64,000 nucleotides of DNA from Gemmiger sp. An50 (lineage in GTDB: Bacteria > Bacillota > Clostridia > Oscillospirales > Ruminococcaceae): contig NZ_NFID01000007.1 in the NCBI RefSeq assembly GCF_002161595.1, positions 94,419 to 158,418 of the forward strand, in the 5' to 3' direction. This document shows, piece after piece, positions 17,866-25,129 of the stretch (position 1 is its first letter; every line of letters starts with the position of its first letter). Position numbers and translations under genes: made by a program. Under the pieces are notes generated by a model, which saw only the letters and a list, made by a program, of their open reading frames with translations, made no database searches and was not told where the DNA came from.

Positions 17866-17884
17866 TATTTCGGATTCCGAAATA
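17866..17884. promoter_or_regulatory. ROK operator 1 (downstream of promoter)
   Basis: Perfect 19-base palindrome, nine base pairs around a central T, each half TATTTCGGA. It lies 13 bases past the -10 box in the direction of transcription, so binding would block initiation or early elongation. Confidence 0.65.
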
Positions 17885-17897
17885 TCTTTCTGCTTGC

Positions 17898-17926
17898 AGT
17901 ATAACACCGTCTGAAGCTTATTTCAA
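17898..17926 (-). promoter_or_regulatory. Promoter of the ROK/hydantoinase operon
   Basis: Read leftward: TTGAAA, 17 bases, TATACT. Both hexamers are near consensus. The -35 box sits inside the distal palindrome. Confidence 0.7.
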
Positions 17927-17939
17927 TCTCCGAAATAAG
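17917..17939. promoter_or_regulatory. ROK operator 2 (over the -35 box)
   Basis: Inverted repeat with 8-bp perfect arms (CTTATTTC and GAAATAAG) and a 7-base centre. One arm matches the half site of operator 1. Centre-to-centre distance to operator 1 is 53 bp, about five helical turns, which would put both on the same DNA face. Confidence 0.65.
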
Positions 17940-18123
17940 TTTTTTTTGAGATGTAGGCGGATTTTCTCTGTTTCGCTGTTTTCTCACACCAGGAATTGTG
18001 TATTCTAAACAATATTTTCTTTTTTTGTTTTTTTAAGAGCGATTTTCGTCCCTTCCTCGGCCGAATGTTTTCTTTCGTCGAACAATCCGGCTGCTGTTGT
18101 TCAATTCCTGCTCTACTGTGGCA

Positions 18124-18224
18124 GCCGCTCTTTCAAAGGCGTGAAATGCTCTCTATCGATCTTTCCTGAGAGTTTAACCAAGGATATCTTCTTCTCTTTG
18201 GTCAGTATGGCCCTTGAAAGCGGC
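18124..18224. other. Possible structured RNA: three-way-junction fold
   Basis: A long imperfect closing stem (18124-18139 with 18211-18224, GCCGCT...AAGG) encloses two smaller hairpins: CTCTC/GAGAG (18149-18153 with 18168-18172) and ACCAA/TTGGT (18178-18182 with 18198-18202). On the minus strand the phrase AAACTCTCAGGAAA recalls the 3' half of glycine riboswitches, but the 5' half does not fit well. It lies between the ROK promoter and a small gene on the plus strand. Which strand is transcribed is unknown. Confidence 0.3.
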
Positions 18225-18334
18225 AAGAGCACAGGCGTAGACTATAGATGTACCATACCCGTTATGAAAGGCGGTGCAAAATCGCTTATGAACACTCTGG
18301 ATTTTTTCTCCGCTTAGAAAGGTTTGGTTATCCA

Positions 18335-18601
18335 ATGGAAGATTGGCGAATTACAAATCAACACCAATATTTGGATGGGGCCACGCTTGTATGGGACCGC
18401 TATTCCGCAGGTGATGCATGGGATCATGATCACTGTGAATTTTGTTGTACCAAATTCCCGGAGGACGAAAGCGCCGGATACCGAACCCTGGATTCCTGTC
18501 ACTGGATCTGCAAGCGGTGCTTCGAGGATTTTAAAGAGGACTTTTCCTGGACAGTTGCGGAAAACGGCCAGCCTGCAAAGAACAATCACCTGGAAAATTA
18601 A
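18335..18601 (+). CDS. Small Cys-rich protein of unknown function
   Basis: An 88-residue protein beginning MEDWRITNQHQYLDGATL, with two Cys clusters: DHDHCEFCC and, later, CHWICKRCFEDF. The spacing suggests a zinc ribbon or knuckle. I recall homologous short proteins in gut Firmicutes with the same WRxTxQ start and HCEFC motif, without known function. An upstream in-frame ATG at 18248 would add 29 residues of poor quality, so the internal start with AAAGG nearby is preferred. It stands alone, with no gene in the next 400 bases. Confidence 0.6.
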   Translation: MEDWRITNQHQYLDGATLVWDRYSAGDAWDHDHCEFCCTKFPEDESAGYRTLDSCHWICKRCFEDFKEDFSWTVAENGQPAKNNHLEN

Positions 18602-18933
18602 CCGGATGATTCGTATCTGTTATTCAGCCTGTTCACCTGCTTAAAGCACTATATCCTGTTCGTTCTGGAAGCGGAAGGATCTATGTATTCCGCCGCCAGT
18701 CTGATCAGCCCGGGCACTCCACCATTCCCGTTGCAGCGGAGGCTCCGGCGAATCCTGATTCCTGTGGGGCTCGTTCTTCTTCCGCAGGCAAGCTTATTCT
18801 GAAGAGAAATCATCACAACAGACCCCATATCCGCCAAAGAAACTGCAGCAAGAACTGCTTTCCCCGTTCAAGTGAATTCGATTTTATGGATCATCTGACC
18901 GAAAGGACTTTTATGCCCCGTTGAAAGCAAAAA
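18602..18933. other. Non-coding stretch after the small Cys-rich gene
   Basis: About 330 bases without a credible reading frame. Fragments look like decayed coding sequence, but I could not identify a family. A terminator follows. Confidence 0.4.
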
Positions 18934-18982
18934 AGCACCGGAACCGCCGATTATAAGCCGTTCCGGTGCTCTTTTCTTTTTC
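18934..18982 (+). terminator. Rho-independent terminator
   Basis: An 11-bp perfect stem (AGCACCGGAAC at 18934-18944 with its complement at 18960-18970) and a T-rich tail on the plus strand. The leftward flavodoxin gene ends 33 bases further on, so it may serve both directions. Confidence 0.75.
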
Positions 18983-19014
18983 ATCTATTTTTTCGTTTCA
19001 ATCAAGCACGGGTT

Positions 19015-19716
19015 TTACCTCGCAGTCGGTTCTTCCGCACTTACAGAGAGCATCGGAAGATCCAGACCTTCCACCCAGGAAGCTAGCTCTTCTTCCGATG
19101 CCCCGGCGCTGAACCGCTGTCCCTCCAGCCACGTGGCATTTTCTGCGAAAGCCTGCAGGTCATCAGCACTGGAACCGATCCCACTGGAACCGGACGTGCA
19201 GAACGGAGCAATTGTGGCATCCCCAAAATCATAGCTTTCCAGAAAGGTATACAGGATTTTTGGCGCCCCATCCCACCAGATTGGGTAGCCCAGAAACACC
19301 ACGTCATATTCCTCCGGGTTTTCCAGCGTTCCCGCAATTGCAGGTCGGGCGTCGGGGTTCTGCTGTTCCTGATTGGCCCGGCAGGACTCGTTGTTATAAT
19401 CAAGATCCTCGCTGGTGTACGGCTCCTCGGCTACAATCTCATAAAGCTCTGCATTCAACACTGTCTGAAGATGCCGGGCAACGTTTTCTGTATTGCCGGT
19501 AGCGGAAAAATATGCCACCAGAATATTTGCGCCCGATTCAGCGGTATCTGCATCCTCCACCGGCTCAGAGGCTTCCGACGATGCAGACGGAATCGAAACA
19601 TAGGCCTCGCTTTCCTGCACAGACTGCGTCTGTTCCGACGTGCTCTGTACTCCCGTTCCTCCACAGGCTGTCAGCATACAGGTCAATGCAACCAACACAG
19701 CAAAAATTCGTTTCAT
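19015..19716 (-). CDS. Flavodoxin-domain lipoprotein
   Basis: A 233-residue exported protein. The signal ends MLTAC; a Ser/Glu-rich linker runs to about residue 65; then a flavodoxin fold begins with ILVAYFSATGNTENVARHL, the FMN phosphate loop, and continues with VVFLGYPIWWDGAPKIL and a late TSGSSGIG. Flavodoxins are normally cytosolic, so a membrane-anchored outer-face version implies extracytoplasmic electron transfer or FMN capture. It lies next to a LysR regulator and a second, cytosolic flavodoxin. Confidence 0.8.
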   Translation of the reverse strand: MKRIFAVLVALTCMLTACGGTGVQSTSEQTQSVQESEAYVSIPSASSEASEPVEDADTAESGANILVAYFSATGNTENVARHLQTVLNAELYEIVAEEPYTSEDLDYNNESCRANQEQQNPDARPAIAGTLENPEEYDVVFLGYPIWWDGAPKILYTFLESYDFGDATIAPFCTSGSSGIGSSADDLQAFAENATWLEGQRFSAGASEEELASWVEGLDLPMLSVSAEEPTAR

Positions 19717-19918
19717 CTTGTGATACCTCCTCGTTCTTGTGCGCGACCGCCAGACCTTGCATTCAAGCCCCTGCTGTTACCGAACGCTGGAATGAGACTT
19801 TTTGCCCGGCTCTTGCTGCACAGTCAAAAAAATGTGGGTGCCCTTCTTCGGATACCCACATTGTAAAACGATTTTTCTCTCATGTCTAATGCTTATTTTG
19901 TTCGCTCAAAAATGCTCA

Positions 19919-20782
19919 TCAGACATTTTTAATATGTTCATGAAATGCCTCTGTCGCCGGTGTCAGAACCTGATCCTTTTTCCAGACCAGCACGGTTCCC
20001 GTTTCCATTTTCGGGGAAAGCGGACGGAAGCACAGCCCCTCAAAATCCAGATTCAGGTCAAACCCGAGCGCCACGCCAACGCCGCAGCGCACCATATTGG
20101 CTGCATTCAGGATCAGATTGAAGGTGGCTGCAATCTGCAAACGATCCCAGCTTTCGCCAAACCAACTGGCCAATTCCCTTTGAACCGTTTCCCGTCCGCT
20201 GAACAGCAGCGGAACATTTTCCAGATCGCCGGGCGTGATCACCTCCCGCTGGGCCAAAGGAGTATCTGCCCGCATCAATACACCCCAGCGATCCTTCTCT
20301 TTCATCCGGCAAAAGGCATACCGGCCCACATCCACCGGCTCTGTCAACAGTCCCATATCCAGCAATCCCATATCCAGCCGTTCCTTCACATCGTCCGCGC
20401 TGGCACTGAAAATCCGAAACGTCACCTTCGGGTAGCGCTCCCGAAAACTGACAATCGCCTGCGACAAAAAGGACATACTCTGTGTCTCACCCGCGCCAAT
20501 AGCGATTTCTCCCATTAGTTCCGTTTCTCCGGTGATAAACTCCCGGGTGATTTTGTCCGCCAGATCCACCAGCTCCTGTGCTCTGCGACGCAGCCGCATT
20601 CCTTCATCTGTTAACACGATGTGGTAGCGGCTGCGCTGAAACAGCTTTACGCCCAGCTCCTCCTCCAGCTGCATCAGCTGCCGGGAGAGGGTGGGCTGCG
20701 TCAGATGGAGCAGCGCCGCCGCCTTTGTAATGTTCTCCTCCCGGGCTACTGCCAGAAAATAACGCAGAACTCTCAGTTCCAT
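19919..20782 (-). CDS. LysR-family transcriptional regulator
   Basis: A 287-residue regulator. The N-terminal helix-turn-helix (about 1-62: LRYFLAVAREENITKAAALLHLTQPTLSRQLMQLEEELG) is classical, followed by a periplasmic-binding-like sensor domain. The start is an ATG behind AGGAGGGG; the open frame runs far upstream through the divergent flavodoxin gene and that part is not real. It is transcribed away from flavodoxin and aldo/keto reductase genes, the usual arrangement in which LysR controls the divergent pair. Confidence 0.92.
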   Translation of the reverse strand: MELRVLRYFLAVAREENITKAAALLHLTQPTLSRQLMQLEEELGVKLFQRSRYHIVLTDEGMRLRRRAQELVDLADKITREFITGETELMGEIAIGAGETQSMSFLSQAIVSFRERYPKVTFRIFSASADDVKERLDMGLLDMGLLTEPVDVGRYAFCRMKEKDRWGVLMRADTPLAQREVITPGDLENVPLLFSGRETVQRELASWFGESWDRLQIAATFNLILNAANMVRCGVGVALGFDLNLDFEGLCFRPLSPKMETGTVLVWKKDQVLTPATEAFHEHIKNV

Positions 20783-20837
20783 TGTTTTCCCCCTCCTTTT
20801 CTTCATCTTATCACGGGCATATTCATACCGCAACAGA

Positions 20838-20881
20838 AAAATGCTCATAAAGAATAACTGCGGATAGAAAATGAGTATTTT
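20838..20881. promoter_or_regulatory. Candidate LysR site in the divergent promoter region
   Basis: AAAATGCTCAT and ATGAGTATTTT form an 11-bp inverted repeat with one mismatch, 22 bases apart, in the short space between the LysR gene and the flavodoxin it probably controls. Assignment to LysR is inference. Confidence 0.4.
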
Positions 20882-20929
20882 ACATTTCTCAACTTCCGTT
20901 TTACAATGAAGCCAAAGGAGGTTGTACCC

Positions 20930-21409
20930 ATGAACGCATTGATTGCTTATTTTTCCGCCACCGGCACTACCGCAGCGGCAGCGAGGGCTCTGGCTCAGGC
21001 CACCGGAGCTGCTCTTTATGAAATCAAGCCCGCTGTTCCCTATACCGGTGCAGATCTTGACTGGCGGGACAAAACTTCCCGCAGCAGTGTAGAAATGCGC
21101 GATAAGCATTCCCGCCCTGCTCTGGCAGATACCAGCGCACCAGTCGCCGATTACGATGTGATTTTTCTGGGCTTCCCGGTCTGGTGGTATGTTGCCCCCA
21201 CCATTCTCAACACCTTTCTGGAGGCATACGATTTCACCGGCAAAACCATCGTCCTGTTCGCCACTTCCGGCGGCAGCGGTCTGGGCAAGTCGGCCGTGGA
21301 GCTGCGTCCGAGCGCACCCGGAGCCAGAATTGTGGACGGCCGGATGCTGAACGGTCGATTGAATGAAGCCGAGCTGAAAGAATGGGCAGAGGGGTGGGAC
21401 CAGCAATGA
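20930..21409 (+). CDS. Flavodoxin
   Basis: A 159-residue cytosolic FMN protein. IAYFSATGTTAAAARAL is the phosphate-binding loop, VIFLGFPVWWYVAPTIL and LFATSGGSGLGKS line the isoalloxazine site. AAAGGAGG precedes the ATG. It closely resembles the soluble domain of the lipoprotein flavodoxin on the other side of the LysR gene, so the two may come from one ancestor. Its stop overlaps the start of the aldo/keto reductase (ATGA), indicating coupled translation and a shared redox job. Confidence 0.88.
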   Translation: MNALIAYFSATGTTAAAARALAQATGAALYEIKPAVPYTGADLDWRDKTSRSSVEMRDKHSRPALADTSAPVADYDVIFLGFPVWWYVAPTILNTFLEAYDFTGKTIVLFATSGGSGLGKSAVELRPSAPGARIVDGRMLNGRLNEAELKEWAEGWDQQ

Positions 21410-22455
21410 ACTATGCCAGACTGGGCAATTCCGACCTGACGGTTTCCCGCATCTGCATGGGCTGCATGGGATTTGGCGATGCCCAAAACGGCCAGCATTC
21501 CTGGACCATGGGCGAATCCCATTCCCGGGAAATCATTCGCCGCGGGCTGGAGCTCGGCGTTAATTTTTTCGACACTGCCATTGCCTACCAGAGCGGCACC
21601 AGTGAACAGTATCTGGGCCGTTCGTTGCGTGATTTTGCCCGACGGGATGAAGTAGTGGTGGCCACCAAATTTCTGCCCCGCACCAACGAGGAAATCGAGG
21701 CAGGAATCAGCGGGCAGGAGCATGTCCGGCGAATGCTGGATCAAAGCCTGAAAAATCTGGAAATGGACTATGTGGATCTTTACATCTACCACATGTGGGA
21801 TTACCAGACCCCGCTTTTCGACATTCTGGAAGGCCTGAACAACGCAGTAAAGGCAGGCAAGGCCCGGTACATTGGCATCTCCAACTGCTTTGCCTGGCAG
21901 CTTGCCAAAGCAAATGCTTTGGCTGAGCGGGAAGGGTTCGCCAAATTTATTTCCGTGCAGGGCCATTACAACCTGATTTTCCGGGAAGAAGAACGGGAGA
22001 TGGCCCCTTACTGCCGGGAAGAAAACATCGCCATGACGCCTTACAGCCCTTTGGCGGGCGGACGATTGTCCAAGCAGCCCGGCGAAAGCTCCCGGCGTTT
22101 TTGTGAGGACAGCTATGCCCGCCTGAAATACGATGCTTCCCGGGATCAGGACGCTCCCATTCTGGCTTGCGTGGCGGAACTGGCCGACCGCCGGGGCGTT
22201 TCCATGACGGAAATCTCTCTGGCCTGGCTACTGACCCGCGTCACTGCCCCCGTGGCGGGTACCACCAAAATCAGTCATATCGAGGGCGCAGCCAAGGCGG
22301 TGGACCTAACCCTGACGGCGGAAGAGTGCACCTATCTGGAGGAGCTTTACACGCCTCACCCACTGGTTGGAGTTATGGCGCAGAACACAGCGGCAGCGTC
22401 GAAGGAAAAGCACGTCTGGTCTACCGGAAAGCAGGAGATCAGCGGGACACGGTAA
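21406..22455 (+). CDS. Aldo/keto reductase
   Basis: A 349-residue NADPH-dependent reductase with the (beta/alpha)8 AKR pattern: FDTAIAYQSGTSEQYLGRSL (catalytic Asp and Tyr), VVATKFLPR (Lys), and the cofactor-end motifs around APVAGTTKISHIEG. Substrate is not predictable. It is translationally coupled to flavodoxin and divergent from LysR, pointing to a redox or electrophile response unit. Confidence 0.88.
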   Translation: MNYARLGNSDLTVSRICMGCMGFGDAQNGQHSWTMGESHSREIIRRGLELGVNFFDTAIAYQSGTSEQYLGRSLRDFARRDEVVVATKFLPRTNEEIEAGISGQEHVRRMLDQSLKNLEMDYVDLYIYHMWDYQTPLFDILEGLNNAVKAGKARYIGISNCFAWQLAKANALAEREGFAKFISVQGHYNLIFREEEREMAPYCREENIAMTPYSPLAGGRLSKQPGESSRRFCEDSYARLKYDASRDQDAPILACVAELADRRGVSMTEISLAWLLTRVTAPVAGTTKISHIEGAAKAVDLTLTAEECTYLEELYTPHPLVGVMAQNTAAASKEKHVWSTGKQEISGTR

Positions 22456-22572
22456 CTGGAATGGGGTGTTTTCCTGTCAATCCATAGGTCCGGTGTAACT
22501 ACTTAACTGGACACGCTGAATTGAAGAACACCTTCCGCCCGTTCTTGCATGCAAATTATCCAGTAATACACA

Positions 22573-22612
22573 ACAAGCAACGCCATTCGCATCTGGCGTT
22601 GCTTGTTGCTTT
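22573..22612 (+). terminator. Terminator after the aldo/keto reductase
   Basis: 13-bp perfect stem (ACAAGCAACGCCA with its complement at 22594-22606), 8-base loop, then a T-rich tail. Confidence 0.75.
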
Positions 22613-22638
22613 CTTCGGATAGAATCCACACACAGGAA

Positions 22639-22670
22639 AAAGACCTGTAATCCTAAGATCACAGGTCTTT
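22639..22670 (-). terminator. Terminator of the tRNA-Ala gene
   Basis: 10-bp stem AAAGACCTGT/ACAGGTCTTT starting two bases past the tRNA CCA end when read leftward, followed by TTTCC. Confidence 0.75.
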
Positions 22671-22671
22671 C

Positions 22672-22747
<76 letters not shown>

Positions 22748-22861
22748 AGATTATGTGTGCCGTCTCTCGACTGCTTGATTATTATATCAGCTGCATTTTG
22801 AAATGTCAACAGATAAACGAAAAATTTTTTCATATGTTTTTTCAGAGATTTTTCCGACACA

Positions 22862-23713
22862 TTAACAGGGATATTCCAGCTCGAAGGAGGCCCGGCCGGT
22901 TTCCAATTCCCACAGAATAAAGCCATCTTTCCGCAGCTGGTATCGAACGCGGCAGCAAAGATTTTCGCGGATCGTACGCGTCATTCCCCCGCAGACCGGT
23001 GCGTTCAGCGGCTGGCCTGCCTGGCCCAGCCGTTCCACTATAAGGACAAGGCATCCCTGACGAATCTCCACCCGGCCAGCCCGGACACTGACCAACCTTG
23101 CCCCCAGATAGCTTGCAAAACGGTATTCCCTGCCCCGAACTTGCAGCAATGCAATTACCCCGGAAAATGCAATCGGTCCTACTGGCACCCGGGCAGTAGC
23201 CAGCATCAACGAGCCTTCCGGAAAAAGGCACTGGCTCCAGGCATATTCCCTGGGAAAAGAACAACCCTTATCCCCTTCGATATAGCCTTCTGCATTCTCA
23301 AACCGGACGCACTTTCCGTTTACAAGCAGTGTCCCATCCACCCGATGCTTCATACTGGCAATCCGGTGACTGCACTCCATGAATGGCATCAGCTCAAAAG
23401 GCCCCATAATCGGTATGTGCAATGGCTTCAACGGTCCAAACCGGAGTACCCCCTGAATGTTCCAACGGGCATTTCTGACCGAAAGCACAACACCATGCGG
23501 ACAGAACAGATTTTCTCCCAGAATCGCTCTGGGGCCGTCCCAGTTCACAGCAGCCCGGACTGCCGGTATTGGGACAACTCCGCTCTGTTCTCCCCACATA
23601 ATCTGTAGCGATGCGGCACTTTCTTCTGCTGACCCGTGCACTGCCGGAATCAGCGCAAGGCTGCACTCATTTGACTGCACTTTAAAATACCACCCGCAAA
23701 ATGACGGCTCCAT
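22862..23713 (-). CDS. Tocopherol-cyclase-like (lipocalin-type) protein
   Basis: About 283 residues. The opening FCGWYFKVQ, early ALIPAVHG and middle AYAWSQCLFPEG-type segments match the bacterial relatives of tocopherol cyclase, which form a two-part lipocalin-like barrel. No signal peptide. Bacteria of this type make no tocopherol, so the function is unknown, probably binding or modifying a hydrophobic ligand. The second ATG, seven bases after GGAG, is taken as the start. A lone gene beside tRNA-Ala. Confidence 0.7.
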   Translation of the reverse strand: MEPSFCGWYFKVQSNECSLALIPAVHGSAEESAASLQIMWGEQSGVVPIPAVRAAVNWDGPRAILGENLFCPHGVVLSVRNARWNIQGVLRFGPLKPLHIPIMGPFELMPFMECSHRIASMKHRVDGTLLVNGKCVRFENAEGYIEGDKGCSFPREYAWSQCLFPEGSLMLATARVPVGPIAFSGVIALLQVRGREYRFASYLGARLVSVRAGRVEIRQGCLVLIVERLGQAGQPLNAPVCGGMTRTIRENLCCRVRYQLRKDGFILWELETGRASFELEYPC

Positions 23714-24023
23714 CCTCATGCTCCTTTTCTTTCACCGATAATCATCGGATTCCTTGCGGAAACGCCGAGATGAATTTGAATTGTTTTATTCTTAGTATCT
23801 CCCAAAACCGTGCCATCATCAGCGCTGTCGGAAACATTTTTGAAAAAGTTTGCAATTATCCCTTTTATCGGACACACCTGCCGCTATAATAGTAGTAAGT
23901 TACTGGTAAAGCAAGCCTTCAAGATAACCCACTCAGAAACAGAACGCAAGCAGAACGACGTTTCGGTCTCATGCGCCATACTGAAATTTAAGCCAGAGCA
24001 ATCGGACAAAAGGAGGAAAGAAT
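23714..24023. other. Divergent promoter region
   Basis: About 310 bases between the tocopherol-cyclase-like gene and the PARG-like gene. TATAAT at 23885-23890 is a good -10 candidate for the rightward gene, with a weak -35. AAAGGAGG stands before the ATG. Nothing else recognised. Confidence 0.45.
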
Positions 24024-24875
24024 ATGCCTTATGCAGACAAACGCCAGCTGAACGTGTCCGTTTTTGAAGATACACGCAACTGGTACTCGCAGGATGCGAT
24101 GCTGAAGGATGCCATCTGCCATTCAAAACAGCACACCAAATTTTACGCTCACGGTGCGGTTTCTCCTGCTCCGGAAATGCTTACTCGTTTCCCTGAAGAC
24201 ATGCATATTCTTGTATCGTCGGAACGGACGCTTCAGGCGGCCGGGAAATATACCGGCCAGAAGGTTGCCGTTCTGAACTTTGCGTCGGCCACAAACCCGG
24301 GCGGCGGTGTCCTTCACGGCAGCTCCGCCCAGGAAGAAGCACTGTGCCGGTGCAGTACTCTGTACCCTTGCCTGCTGAGTAATGAGCTCTGGCAAAGCTA
24401 CTACCAGATGCATCGCGATCGGGACGACGTCACTTATACAGATGCATGCATCTACACGCCGGATGTTCTGGTAATTAAGACCGACACAAATTCTCCCGAA
24501 CGACTGCCCAAAGGCAAGATCTACCCGGTGGATGTAATCACCTGTGCGGCGCCCAATCTGCGCCCACAGCCCAGCAACTACATGAATCCAGGGTGCGGCA
24601 CTCCGGTTCATCTGACCCGTGAACAGATTCGCACACTGCACTTGCAGCGCGCCCGCAAAATCCTGTCGGTAGCCGCCATCCATGGTGCCGAGGTTTTGAT
24701 TCTGGGCGCTTTTGGCTGCGGTGCATTCTGCAATCCCCCCGAAGTGGTCGCAGGTGCCTTTCGTGATGTTTTGCCCGACTTCGCCCACGCTTTCCAAACA
24801 GTGGAATTTGCAGTCTACTGCACACCCCGGGATGATTCCAACTATCGTACCTTCCAGAAAATTCTGCAGAAATAA
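24024..24875 (+). CDS. Bacterial PARG-like / TIGR02452 macro-fold hydrolase
   Basis: A 283-residue protein. The PARG signature GGG-x7-QEE is present as GGGVLHGSSAQEE (around residue 92), preceded by VLNFASATNP, and the late ILGAFGCGAFCNPP matches the second ligand loop. These features define the DUF2263/TIGR02452 group of bacterial poly(ADP-ribose) glycohydrolase relatives, which remove ADP-ribose from proteins or nucleic acids. AAAGGAGG precedes the start. No ADP-ribosyltransferase is visible nearby. Confidence 0.88.
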   Translation: MPYADKRQLNVSVFEDTRNWYSQDAMLKDAICHSKQHTKFYAHGAVSPAPEMLTRFPEDMHILVSSERTLQAAGKYTGQKVAVLNFASATNPGGGVLHGSSAQEEALCRCSTLYPCLLSNELWQSYYQMHRDRDDVTYTDACIYTPDVLVIKTDTNSPERLPKGKIYPVDVITCAAPNLRPQPSNYMNPGCGTPVHLTREQIRTLHLQRARKILSVAAIHGAEVLILGAFGCGAFCNPPEVVAGAFRDVLPDFAHAFQTVEFAVYCTPRDDSNYRTFQKILQK

Positions 24876-24980
24876 CCGATCCACAAAGAATGAGCCCTCT
24901 CTATTGTGCAAGGCACAATTTATTTCAGATTTTGAACTTTGCTATCCTTCTTTCTATATAATTTCTCCACATCACACCTG

Positions 24981-25020
24981 TAAAACTCCCGGGAACAATT
25001 CAATGTTCCCGGGAGTTTTA
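24981..25020 (+). terminator. Terminator after the PARG-like gene
   Basis: 17-bp perfect stem (24981-24997 with 25004-25020, core CTCCCGGGAACA), 6-base loop, A/T ends on both sides so likely bidirectional. Confidence 0.8.
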
Positions 25021-25052
25021 CATTTCACGGTTTCGTCCCAAGGAAAAGCAAC

Positions 25053-25087
25053 AGCCCCCTGATACAGGGAACCTGCGTCAGGGGGCT
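25053..25087 (-). terminator. Hairpin after the defence-like cassette
   Basis: 10-bp stem AGCCCCCTGA/TCAGGGGGCT with a 15-base loop. It lies 43 bases beyond the stop of the leftward large protein and probably ends that operon. Confidence 0.6.
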
Positions 25088-25129
25088 TACTGATGTTCGG
25101 TGAAAGGCAACAAGTGTTGATTTGCACGC

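Noticed and set aside
18649..18837. A 62-codon minus-strand frame between the Cys-rich gene and the flavodoxin lipoprotein
   Set aside because: No ribosome site, no recognisable pattern; probably chance or decayed sequence.
20783..21406. An upstream extension of the LysR gene through the flavodoxin region
   Set aside because: The internal ATG has a strong ribosome site and the family start; the extension would overlap a real gene on the other strand.
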